DNA of 7,319 nucleotides, taken from assembly GCA_041580155.1 (NCBI GenBank), contig JBFGEI010000149.1:1-7319 (forward strand). Reading direction: 5' to 3'. Position 1 is the first letter of the stretch. Each line of letters opens with the position of its first letter. The translations under genes were made by a program, and so were the position numbers. A model generated the notes under the pieces. It was given only the letters and a program-made list of their open reading frames with translations. It was not told where the DNA came from and did not search any database. This document shows positions 1 to 6,064 of this stretch, piece by piece. Source of the stretch: Limimaricola sp041580155. Lineage in GTDB: Bacteria > Pseudomonadota > Alphaproteobacteria > Rhodobacterales > Rhodobacteraceae.

Positions 1-956
1 CCGGTGCTGGGGCTGTAGCCGGTCAACCGCCGCAACAGCCCGGCATCGGCCCAGGTCGCCGGCACGTCGCCGGGCTGCATCGGCAGCAGGTTGCGCTGCG
101 CCGTCCGGCCCAGCGCCGATTCTATCGCCGCGATGAAATCGACCAGCGGCACGCTTTGCGAATTGCCGATGTTGACGACCCGCCACGGCGCCACCGGCGA
201 CAAGCTGTCGCCCTCGGGCACCGCGGCGCCGGGTTCCGGCCGCTGCGGCGCGGCGTCGATCAGCAAGCGGATGCCCTGCACCAGGTCGTCGACATAGGTG
301 AAGTCGCGCCGCATGTCGCCGTGGTTGTAGACGTCGATCGGCCGGTCCTCGAGGATCGCCTTGGTGAACTTGAACAGCGCCATGTCGGGGCGGCCCCAGG
401 GGCCGTAGACCGTGAAGAACCGGAACATGGTGATCGGCAGGTCGTAGAGATGCGCGTAGGAATGCGCCATCGCCTCGGTCGCCTTCTTGGTCGCGGCGTA
501 GAACGACATCTGGTGGTCGGCGCGGTCGGTTTCGCCGTAGGGCATCGCGTCGTTGGCGCCGTAGACCGAAGACGTCGAGGCCAGCAGCATATGCGCCGGC
601 GGCTGGGCCCGTGCCGCCTCGAGCAGTTCGAAGGTGCCGGCGATGTTGCTGGCCAGATAGGACCGCGGCGCGTCGATCGAATAGCGGACCCCGGCCTGCG
701 CCGCGAGATGCACCACCACATCGGGGGTCTCGCGCGCCAGCAGATCGGTCAGCAGGCCGGGCTCTTCGACGCGGGACTGCATCTCGGTGAATTGCGGCGA
801 CTGCAGCAGCATCTGGTGGCGCCGCTGCTTCAGCGTCACCTCGTAGTAATCGGTCATCGCATCGAGTCCGATGACCCGGAATCCATCCTTCAGCAGCCTG
901 CAACAGCAATGGTAGCCGATGAAGCCGGCCGAGCCGGTAACGAGGGCGGTGCGCAT
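1..956 (-). CDS. UDP-glucuronate 4-epimerase (C-terminus missing)
   Basis: An NAD-dependent short-chain epimerase that interconverts UDP-glucuronate and UDP-galacturonate in the cytoplasm, supplying a sugar donor for capsule, LPS or exopolysaccharide. 318 codons are present and the frame runs off the left edge; relatives of about 335 residues suggest only some 15-20 residues are lost. The NAD-binding Rossmann motif TGSAGFIG is at residues 7-14, LAAQAGVRYS follows at 84-93, the catalytic STSS region at 127-130, and the YxxxK motif (YAATK) at 153-157. The stretch RFFTVYGPWGRPDMALF (179-195) and NHGDMRRDFTYVDD (211-224) are hallmarks of the UDP-glucuronate 4-epimerase (LpsL/CapI) branch rather than GalE. 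The start is ATG at 956, with AGAGG seven bases upstream. An odd Cys triplet (17-19) sits in the first helix. It is divergent from the gene at 1182 and has a plausible own promoter at 1033-1060. Family assignment is firm; the exact polysaccharide is unknown. Confidence 0.93.
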   Translation of the reverse strand, partial: MRTALVTGSAGFIGYHCCCRLLKDGFRVIGLDAMTDYYEVTLKQRRHQMLLQSPQFTEMQSRVEEPGLLTDLLARETPDVVVHLAAQAGVRYSIDAPRSYLASNIAGTFELLEAARAQPPAHMLLASTSSVYGANDAMPYGETDRADHQMSFYAATKKATEAMAHSYAHLYDLPITMFRFFTVYGPWGRPDMALFKFTKAILEDRPIDVYNHGDMRRDFTYVDDLVQGIRLLIDAAPQRPEPGAAVPEGDSLSPVAPWRVVNIGNSQSVPLVDFIAAIESALGRTAQRNLLPMQPGDVPATWADAGLLRRLTGYSPST

Positions 957-1032
957 GCGGCTACCTCTTCTGGATGATGACGGGCGCGGCGCGATCCGCG
1001 CCCAAGACACCGGCGACCTCTGCCACTCCGCA

Positions 1033-1060
1033 ACAATACCGCCTTGGGAAGATTTGACAA
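1033..1060 (-). promoter_or_regulatory. Sigma-70-type promoter for the epimerase gene
   Basis: On the minus strand TTGTCA (complement of 1055-1060) is followed after 16 bases by TATTGT (complement of 1033-1038). These match the -35 and -10 consensus at five and four of six positions. The box lies about 77 bases upstream of the epimerase ATG, giving an untranslated leader of roughly 70 bases. This is AT-rich sequence in a GC-rich setting, which adds weight. It is a prediction from sequence only. Confidence 0.5.
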
Positions 1061-1131
1061 TATCGGCGCGCTCGCCGGGCCGCGCCGGACCGGGCCGGAC
1101 GCGGGCGCCGGATCGCCATTTCGTGAAGAAA

Positions 1132-1157
1132 CCCTGAAGAATGTGTTAACATCAGGG
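1132..1157. promoter_or_regulatory. Inverted repeat upstream of the Abi-alpha-like gene
   Basis: CCCTGA (1132-1137) and TCAGGG (1152-1157) form a perfect 6-bp inverted repeat around a 14-base AT-rich spacer. The spacer contains the 8-bp palindrome TGTTAACA (1144-1151). The element ends 24 bases before the ATG at 1182, where an operator or an untranslated-leader hairpin could act. No convincing -35/-10 pair was found for this gene, so the role is uncertain. Confidence 0.3.
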
Positions 1158-1181
1158 CGAAACCGAAGGCGGGAGGCCGCG

Positions 1182-2048
1182 ATGAGACACCACGACGGCA
1201 TCGGCCTTCTGGCCATCGCCCAGGGTCGCGGCGCCGCGGCGGACAGCGCCGGGCTGCGGCAATACACCGACTGGAGCGGTCGCCGCACCAGCCGGCTGAT
1301 GACTGGAATCCTGCGCCACCTGCGCCGGATGAGCGTCGATCCGCGCCGCACGAGGTCGCTGCCCGGAGGCCATTTCCAGGCGATCCGCGACGGCGCGCTG
1401 CGCGCCGATGACGAGACGCTCGACATGTGGGCCGGGCTGGCGGCCTCGGCGGTCGCGCCGGGTCAAGACGGGCTGATCGACCGGTCGCTGACCGCGACGC
1501 TGGACATGATGGCGGGTCACGACGCATCGCTGTTCAAATACCTGGCGCAGCTTGAGGAGACCGAACGGCTTTCGGCGCGCGAATCCGACCGGCTGGCGCT
1601 GCTGGCCGAGGCCGAGATCGCCGACAGCGCCGAGCGTCATCCCGAAGACGACGTCTACCGCAGGGTGATCGCCGAGCTGGAGGCGTTCCGGCAGCCCTAT
1701 ATCGCGGCGCTGCGCGGCACCACGCGCTACCTCGCGACCAGCGATCCGGCCCGGCACGAACGCTCGAAGGCCAACCTGCTGCGGCTGCGGCTGATCGAAG
1801 CCAAGCCGCGCTCCCGGCGCAGCCCGCTCGAACCGGGCGCCGGCGGGCCGAACGGCGCGCTGCGCGGTCGGCTGGGGTCGATGCTGGCCCGCGTCGCCGC
1901 GTTGTTGGCCGGTGCCGGCGCCGATCGCCGGCCGCTGCTGCGGCCATCCCACACCAGCGGCGTCGACGGCGCCTGCTTCCGGCTGACCCCGCTGGGCCGG
2001 CATCTTGCCGACGCATGCCGCACCCTCGATCGCTTTCCCGGCGACTGA
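1182..2048 (+). CDS. Abi-alpha (DUF4393)-like protein
   Basis: A 288-residue soluble protein with no signal peptide or clear membrane segment. Its layout follows the Abi_alpha/DUF4393 pattern: a basic N-terminal region, then an acidic-plus-Trp segment (DDETLDMWAGLAASAV, 76-91), then a helical core with SLFKYLAQLEE (116-126). The C-terminal part looks winged-helix-like: NLLRLRLIE (198-206) and, far later, FRLTPLGRHLADAC (266-279). In the family, members are linked by annotation to phage abortive infection, but the mechanism is not established, and membership here rests on remembered pattern only. The two halves of the C-terminal motif are separated by about 60 Arg/Pro/Gly/Ala-rich residues (207-265), longer than I would expect. 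The ATG at 1182 is chosen over an in-frame ATG at 1044 because GGGAGG sits five bases before it and the upstream 46 codons look non-coding. It stands alone between polysaccharide genes. Confidence 0.6.
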   Translation: MRHHDGIGLLAIAQGRGAAADSAGLRQYTDWSGRRTSRLMTGILRHLRRMSVDPRRTRSLPGGHFQAIRDGALRADDETLDMWAGLAASAVAPGQDGLIDRSLTATLDMMAGHDASLFKYLAQLEETERLSARESDRLALLAEAEIADSAERHPEDDVYRRVIAELEAFRQPYIAALRGTTRYLATSDPARHERSKANLLRLRLIEAKPRSRRSPLEPGAGGPNGALRGRLGSMLARVAALLAGAGADRRPLLRPSHTSGVDGACFRLTPLGRHLADACRTLDRFPGD

Positions 2049-2153
2049 ATGCCGCCGGTGTCAGGCAACAGCCCGCGCGCCGGCGCTACGTTGTGCGATC
2101 GTGCCCGATGGGCGAGCCTTGCCGGTGTCCGGATCGCGAGCATCCCGGGCAAT

Positions 2154-2165
2154 GTCCGATCGGAC
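2154..2165. repeat. 12-bp perfect palindrome upstream of the flippase gene
   Basis: GTCCGATCGGAC reads the same on both strands. It lies in the 206-bp gap between the Abi-alpha-like gene and the flippase gene, about 90 bases before the flippase ATG, and could be a dimeric repressor site. No recognised regulator consensus fits. Confidence 0.35.
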
Positions 2166-2169
2166 GCCA

Positions 2170-2195
2170 CAAGCGGTAGAAATCTGGTCCGCTTG
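2170..2195. promoter_or_regulatory. 7-bp inverted repeat in the flippase leader
   Basis: CAAGCGG (2170-2176) and CCGCTTG (2189-2195) are perfect arms around a 12-base spacer that itself holds AGA-AA-TCT. It begins four bases after the palindrome at 2154-2165. It could be an operator, or in RNA a hairpin. There is no T-run after it, so it does not look like an intrinsic terminator for the upstream gene. The rest of the 2049-2254 gap shows no gene and no convincing promoter. Confidence 0.35.
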
Positions 2196-2254
2196 CGGTA
2201 TCCTCGCTGGCATGGGTCGACCGAGATCCCTGGCTGCATGGCGAGGCGCTGCGC

Positions 2255-3787
2255 ATGAGCGACACCTCTAGCTTTGAAACCGCGGCCGGTCGGCCGAAAG
2301 CTGCGAGCCTGTCGTCGCAGGCGCTTGGTAACTTCATGTGGATGTTCGGCGGCGGCGGCATCGCGGCGGTGCTGAGGATCGCGGTGCTGGTGGTGCTGGC
2401 CCGGCTGCTGTCGCCCAGCGATTTCGGCCTGGTCAGCGCCGCGCTTACCGTGGTGGCGCTGGCGGTGGTGTTCGGCCGGATCGGCGTCGCGCCGGCGATC
2501 ATCCAGACCGTCGAGCTGACCGAGGCGCATATCCGGACCGCGATCAGCAGCACGCTGGTGCTTGGGACCACGGTCGCGGCGCTGGTCTTCTTGCTGGCCA
2601 AGCAGATCGCGGCGCTCTACGCGATGCCCGATCTGGTGCCGCTGGTGCGCGCCTTCAGCGTGCTGTTCCTGCTGTATGGCCTCGGCATGGTCAGCGGGGC
2701 ACTGATCGAGCGGCGCATGCAGTTCCGCGAGTTGGCGATGATCCGGCTGACGAGCTACGTGTTCGGCTACGCGCTGGTGGCGATCGTGCTGGCCCGGCTC
2801 GGCTTCGGCGCCTGGGCGCTGGTGATCGGCCAGCTGGCGCAGGTTTCGATCGAAACCACCTGCTTTCTGATCATCGCGCGCGCCGGGCTGCGGCCCGGCT
2901 TCGACTGGCCGGTGTTCCGCCGGATGATCCGCTTCGGCTTCGGCGTGACGCTGACCCAGCTGGGCAACTATGCCGCGCGCAACGTCGATTATTTCGTGGT
3001 CGGGCGGATGCTCGGCACCGCGCCGCTGGGGCATTACTCGCGCGCCTACGTGCTGCTGACCCAGCCGTCGCAGCTGGTCGGGTCGATGGGCGACAAGGTG
3101 CTGTTCCCGGCGATGGCGTCGGTGCAGGGCGACAAGGCACGGATGGCGCGGGCGGTGAACTCGGCGCTGGCGCTTTGCGCGATGGTCCAGGTGCCGCTGT
3201 CGGTGCTGCTGATCATCGCCGGACCCGAGCTGATCCTGGTGCTGATGGGGCCGCAGTGGAGCGAGACGATCCTGCCGTTCCAGATCCTGATCGCGGCGCT
3301 GTATTTCCGCACCGCCTACAAGTTCGTCAACACGCTGATGCGGTCGTCCGGCAGCGTCTACCTCTCGGCGCTGTGGCAGTGGACCTACGCCGTCTTCGTC
3401 GCGATCGGCGCCTTCGGTGGAGTCGCCTGGGGCCTGCCGGGGGTCGCGGCCGGGGTGTCGCTGGCGGTGGCGGCCTGTTTTGGGCTGGGGCTGTTCCTGG
3501 CGCATAGCAGGATGCGGGTCTCGACCGCGCCCGGCCTGCGGGCGCTGGCGCGGCACACGGCGCTGGCGCTTGGGCTGGCGATCGGCCTCGTCGGGCTGAA
3601 ATCCTGGCTGGTCGGACTCGGGACGTCGTCGCTGCTCACGCTGCTCACGCTGTCCGGCGCCACCCTGGTGGTCTATCTCGGGCTACTTTTCGGCCTGCCG
3701 CGGCTGTTCGGCGCCGAGGGCGCGATGCTGGTCGACCATGCGTTGCGCCGCGCCAGGCGTCGACGCGCCGCCCCGGTGCCGGACTGA
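2255..3787 (+). CDS. Wzx-type polysaccharide flippase (MOP superfamily)
   Basis: A 510-residue inner-membrane protein that should flip undecaprenyl-linked glycan repeat units from the cytoplasmic to the periplasmic face. About 20 hydrophilic residues precede an alternation of hydrophobic segments through residue ~480 (roughly 12-14 helices), then a basic cytoplasmic tail (RRARRRR, 498-504). The family signature ARLLSPSDFGLV (49-60) and the central segment NVDYFVVGRMLG-APLGHYSRAY (243-265) are typical of the WzxC/ExoT-like polysaccharide-transporter branch. Length is in the usual 450-510 range. The ATG at 2255 has GAGG eight bases upstream. The last 105 bases overlap the glycosyltransferase gene on the opposite strand; Leu477 is encoded by CTA, an uncommon codon here, whose complement is that gene's TAG stop. 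The substrate cannot be told from sequence, though the nearby epimerase hints at a galacturonate-containing glycan. Confidence 0.92.
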   Translation: MSDTSSFETAAGRPKAASLSSQALGNFMWMFGGGGIAAVLRIAVLVVLARLLSPSDFGLVSAALTVVALAVVFGRIGVAPAIIQTVELTEAHIRTAISSTLVLGTTVAALVFLLAKQIAALYAMPDLVPLVRAFSVLFLLYGLGMVSGALIERRMQFRELAMIRLTSYVFGYALVAIVLARLGFGAWALVIGQLAQVSIETTCFLIIARAGLRPGFDWPVFRRMIRFGFGVTLTQLGNYAARNVDYFVVGRMLGTAPLGHYSRAYVLLTQPSQLVGSMGDKVLFPAMASVQGDKARMARAVNSALALCAMVQVPLSVLLIIAGPELILVLMGPQWSETILPFQILIAALYFRTAYKFVNTLMRSSGSVYLSALWQWTYAVFVAIGAFGGVAWGLPGVAAGVSLAVAACFGLGLFLAHSRMRVSTAPGLRALARHTALALGLAIGLVGLKSWLVGLGTSSLLTLLTLSGATLVVYLGLLFGLPRLFGAEGAMLVDHALRRARRRRAAPVPD

Positions 3788-4582
3788 CCGGCGCCAGTTC
3801 CGGTCGGCGAAGCCGTCGACCCGGCCCAGCGTCACTATCTTGGCCAGCGCCCCGAGCAGCGTCCGACCGGCGGCGGCGAAGTCCTCGCCGATCTCTTTCA
3901 TGCGGCGCTTCGCGGTCGGTACCGCGCCCTGCCCGTCGTCGTGGAACAGCGCCAGATGCAGCAGCCGCGGCACCGCCTCGGTGCTTGACCAAAACCGCAG
4001 GTAGCGGCTGTAGCGGATGTTGTATTCCGGCGGCAGCACGTAAAGCCGCAGCGGCGACAGCCAGATCAACTCGCGCAGGGTGACCTGGTCCTTCTTGAAA
4101 TTCGCATCCCGGTAGGATTCGGACCAGTCGCGGAAGAACCGCGCCATGTCGTCCGAGGCCTTGAACAGGATGACCCCGCCGTTCAGCTGCGGAAAGCTGT
4201 CGGGCAACTGCAGCCGCCAGGTCTCGCGGGTCAGATCGCGGTTGCGGGCATGGGCATGAGCCAGCGCGATGTCGAATCGGTCGAGCAGGTCGAACAGGTC
4301 GGAGACGTCCTCCAGCAGACGGATGTCGGTGTCGAGATACAGCGTCCGCTCGAACGGGGACAGCGCCAGCTGGTCGACCTTGCTGCGCGGATGCGGGTCG
4401 TCGATCCGGAAGATGTGCGAAAACAGGTCCTGATCGAGCGACTCGGTCAAGTCGGTGCTGATCGCGATCGGCAGACAGGGTACATGGCGTCGCACGTTGC
4501 GCGCAGCGGCCTGTGCCGCCTCGGTATAGTCGGCGCCGGTGGCGATGAAGAACACGCCGCGCTGGTTTATCGGGTTGGCCAT
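3683..4582 (-). CDS. GT-A-fold glycosyltransferase-like protein
   Basis: A 299-residue soluble protein resembling nucleotide-diphospho-sugar transferases with a GT-A fold. It begins with a hydrophobic strand (GVFFIATGADYTEAA, 9-23). It has a probable metal-binding DxD in LYLDTDIRLLEDV (81-93; Asp84, Asp86). NGGVILFKAS (134-143), KKDQVTLRELIW (163-174) and LPPEYNIRY (183-191) match the acceptor side and second half of such enzymes. It probably transfers one sugar in the local polysaccharide pathway; donor and acceptor are unknown. The ATG at 4582 is chosen because GGAGG (complement of 4593-4597) lies ten bases upstream and the fold starts right after it. The last 34 residues (266-299) lie opposite the flippase 3' end, are Arg/Gln/Ala-rich, and do not look like part of the fold; the ancestral stop may have been lost. 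The six-TM gene ends 110 bp upstream on the same strand, so co-transcription is likely. Confidence 0.8.
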   Translation of the reverse strand: MANPINQRGVFFIATGADYTEAAQAAARNVRRHVPCLPIAISTDLTESLDQDLFSHIFRIDDPHPRSKVDQLALSPFERTLYLDTDIRLLEDVSDLFDLLDRFDIALAHAHARNRDLTRETWRLQLPDSFPQLNGGVILFKASDDMARFFRDWSESYRDANFKKDQVTLRELIWLSPLRLYVLPPEYNIRYSRYLRFWSSTEAVPRLLHLALFHDDGQGAVPTAKRRMKEIGEDFAAAGRTLLGALAKIVTLGRVDGFADRNWRRSVRHRGGASTPGAAQRMVDQHRALGAEQPRQAEK

Positions 4583-4692
4583 GGCGGACGATCCTCCGGG
4601 TTGTCGGCGCGGCGTTCGTGGCCTCGGACATGGGCGCGGCGCGCGGTTACGGTGCAACCCGTTCGACCTGGTTGCGGAAAGGCCGGACCATG

Positions 4693-5397
4693 TCAGCCGT
4701 CGACCTCGCGGCGGTGATCGACCGGGCGGTCGGCCGCGGCCACCGGCGCATTCAGCGGATAGCCGATGCAGAACAGAAGCATCAGAAGCCCCGCAGTGAA
4801 CTCGAGCGATTCCTCGATCTGCAGCGCCTCGACCAGCGGATGCTGCAGCGCCCCCAGATGCAAGTCCAGCGTCAGCGCCACCGCGACGCAAGCGGTGGCG
4901 GCCGCGAACAGGCGCCATTCGGGACACCGCCGGACCAGCCCGTCGAGCAGGCCGCCGGCCCGGTATTTCCGAACGACCAGCCAGGTCACCAGCGCCGCGA
5001 ATGCCAGCATGGCGAGCGCGAGCGGCACCGGGTTGGCGAGGTTCTGCGCCAGGGCCGACCGCGTCATCTGCAGGAAATCATGCACCCCGTCGATCTTGGT
5101 GCCGAACAGCACCGGTGGCTGCCAGCCGAACAGCCTTTCGCCGAAGCTCAGCTCGTCCAGCGCGGCGACGAAGCCGACGAAGCCGACCACTGCGAAGACC
5201 GGGTCGAACCTCGATTGCCTTGATTGCCGAAAAAACGCGACCAAGCCGGCCAAAGCAAACAGCCCCGCCGTGGTCCATTCGACGACATGATCCTCGGAAT
5301 AGTGGACGGCCGCGATATCCGGCGCCGCGACGGCGAAGCACATCAACGAAACACAGACAGCAAACGCCAATACGGCACTACGCGTCACATAGGTCAT
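4693..5397 (-). CDS. Six-TM membrane protein with acidic motifs, unknown function
   Basis: 234 residues, with about six predicted membrane helices near 6-28, 41-57, 67-82, 122-141, 163-180 and 197-213. Charged motifs lie in or beside the helices: SEDHVVEW (34-41), ALDELSFGERLFGW (79-92), a His-Asp pair (106-107), TLDLH (176-180) and IEESLEF (194-200). The second motif resembles the EEISWGQRIFGW block of a widespread uncharacterised membrane family; I know no assigned function. Repeated acidic residues in membrane segments suggest an ion- or metal-linked or enzymatic role, but that is inference. The start at 5397 is preferred over an in-frame ATG at 5409 because GAGG (complement of 5404-5407) sits six bases before it, while 5409 has no ribosome binding site. 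The start region holds the palindrome GGTCATGACC (5392-5401). It is probably cotranscribed with the glycosyltransferase, and the 4583-4692 gap contains nothing else recognisable. Confidence 0.75.
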   Translation of the reverse strand: MTYVTRSAVLAFAVCVSLMCFAVAAPDIAAVHYSEDHVVEWTTAGLFALAGLVAFFRQSRQSRFDPVFAVVGFVGFVAALDELSFGERLFGWQPPVLFGTKIDGVHDFLQMTRSALAQNLANPVPLALAMLAFAALVTWLVVRKYRAGGLLDGLVRRCPEWRLFAAATACVAVALTLDLHLGALQHPLVEALQIEESLEFTAGLLMLLFCIGYPLNAPVAAADRPVDHRREVDG

Positions 5398-5757
5398 GAC
5401 CGACCTCATTTCACACCGAGAGTGGATAAACCCTAGCCACAAAGGCGATTCGAGACCAATAGATTTTGGTGCAATTGCTGGAGTGCGACGCAATCGCCCG
5501 TGAAACGGCAGACTGGTTCCGCGACGACCGACGCCGCGCCGAGGACCCGCGTCGTGGCGCGCGACGACCCTGGCGGTGCCCAAGACGACCATCAGGGGAT
5601 TCACCCTCCCCAGAGACAACTTTAGCGAATAAAATGCTCGCTCCGCGATTAAGGTTCGGTTAATACTTTCGAGGTAGGAATACTCTGCCGCCGTGGATGT
5701 GCACGCGACTCGACGGACGCGGGAACTGCCTCGAAAGCGCTACGAAAGGGCGTCGAC
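5398..5757. other. Divergent intergenic region, 360 bp, AT-richer
   Basis: This region separates the minus-strand six-TM gene from the plus-strand small membrane gene. It must hold the promoters of both units. The flanks (5398-5480 and 5620-5690) are clearly richer in A and T than the genes. I see a CtrA-type site at 5649-5663, but no strong -35/-10 pair for either side; TACTCT at 5681-5686 is a weak -10 candidate for the plus-strand unit. A 65-codon plus-strand reading frame from a TTG at 5466 has no ribosome binding site and a random Arg-rich composition, so I do not call it. Confidence 0.6.
5649..5663. promoter_or_regulatory. Candidate CtrA binding site (TTAA-N7-TTAA)
   Basis: TTAAGGTTCGGTTAA matches the full CtrA recognition pattern: two TTAA half-sites with exactly seven bases between. 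CtrA is the response regulator controlling cell-cycle, motility and surface genes in Alphaproteobacteria. The site is about 95 bases upstream of the small membrane gene at 5758. A weak -10-like TACTCT follows at 5681-5686, so the site would overlap the -35 position, as at CtrA-activated promoters. A chance match is possible, but this stretch is short and most of the genome is GC-rich. Confidence 0.45.
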
Positions 5758-5928
5758 ATGATCGGACACCTCACCGAACAGCGTAGCCGCCCCATCGGTC
5801 GGGACAGCTTCGACGTAACCGACCCCAAGGCGGCACGCCGCATCCATCACTGGAAGAACCTGCTGTTCTGGGGGTCGTGCCTGTTCAGCGTCACGGTGAT
5901 GCTGGTGTTGCCGGCAAGCCTGCTCTGA
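5758..5928 (+). CDS. Small single-TM membrane protein, unknown function
   Basis: A 56-residue protein with AAAGGG seven bases before its ATG, a good ribosome binding site. The N-terminal ~33 residues are hydrophilic and basic (TEQRSRPIGRDSFDVTDPK at 6-24, then ARRIHHWK). They are followed by one hydrophobic helix from about residue 34 to the C-terminus (NLLFWGSCLFSVTVMLVLP, 34-52). The topology would be N-in with the C-terminus at the periplasmic face. I recognise no family. It lies 136 bp upstream of the six-TM gene at 6065 on the same strand and downstream of the CtrA-like box. It may therefore be the first gene of a two-gene unit and perhaps a partner or regulator of the larger membrane protein. 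The strong start site and a composition typical of small membrane proteins support it; conservation is untested. Confidence 0.62.
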   Translation: MIGHLTEQRSRPIGRDSFDVTDPKAARRIHHWKNLLFWGSCLFSVTVMLVLPASLL

Positions 5929-5990
5929 CGATCCGCCGACCGCGCGACGTCGGCCCGCCTCCAAAATCGTTGCGTCACGAAATGCCTCAT

Positions 5991-6008
5991 GCAATGCTTA
6001 ATTATTGC
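5991..6008 (+). promoter_or_regulatory. Leader hairpin A upstream of the second six-TM gene
   Basis: GCAAT (5991-5995) and ATTGC (6004-6008) are 5-bp inverted arms around an 8-base loop, in an AT-rich patch between the small gene and the six-TM gene. The right arm is also complementary to GCAAT at 6033-6037 inside hairpin B, so the two structures can exchange partners. The hairpin is weak on its own; the alternative pairing is the reason to list it. Confidence 0.35.
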
Positions 6009-6020
6009 GGCTGGAACCCT

Positions 6021-6061
6021 TTGCTCCGGCCAGCAATATGCCAGTTGCCTGCCGGAGCCAA
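6021..6061 (+). promoter_or_regulatory. Hairpin B sequestering the Shine-Dalgarno of the 6065 gene
   Basis: GCTCCGGC (6023-6030) pairs perfectly with GCCGGAGC (6051-6058); with one bulged base the stem extends to TTG/CAA outside. Inside, after a 2x2 internal loop, GCAA (6033-6036) pairs with TTGC (6045-6048). The Shine-Dalgarno GGAG (6054-6057) is inside the main stem, paired with CTCC (6024-6027), and the ATG at 6065 follows directly. As RNA this would block ribosome entry unless opened, so it looks like a translational control element. The trigger is unknown. Confidence 0.5.
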
Positions 6062-6064
6062 CTC

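Noticed and set aside
156..977. Long plus-strand reading frame opposite the epimerase
   Set aside because: Antisense to a clear UDP-glucuronate epimerase; Arg/His/Gln/Gly-rich composition and no recognisable motif.
1054..1059. TTGACA as a plus-strand -35 box
   Set aside because: No -10-like sequence follows at 15-19 bases (GC-only sequence there); the overlapping minus-strand TTGTCA with TATTGT is a better promoter.
2338..3507. 389-residue plus-strand frame inside the flippase
   Set aside because: Out-of-frame shadow of the flippase, rich in Arg, Gly and Asp with no membrane pattern.
1727..3556. 609-residue minus-strand reading frame
   Set aside because: Runs antisense across both the Abi-alpha-like gene and the flippase; extremely Gln/His/Arg-rich, typical of an antisense frame in GC-rich DNA.
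5466..5663. 65-codon plus-strand frame starting with TTG
   Set aside because: No ribosome binding site, random Arg/Pro-rich composition, and it runs over the CtrA-like site.
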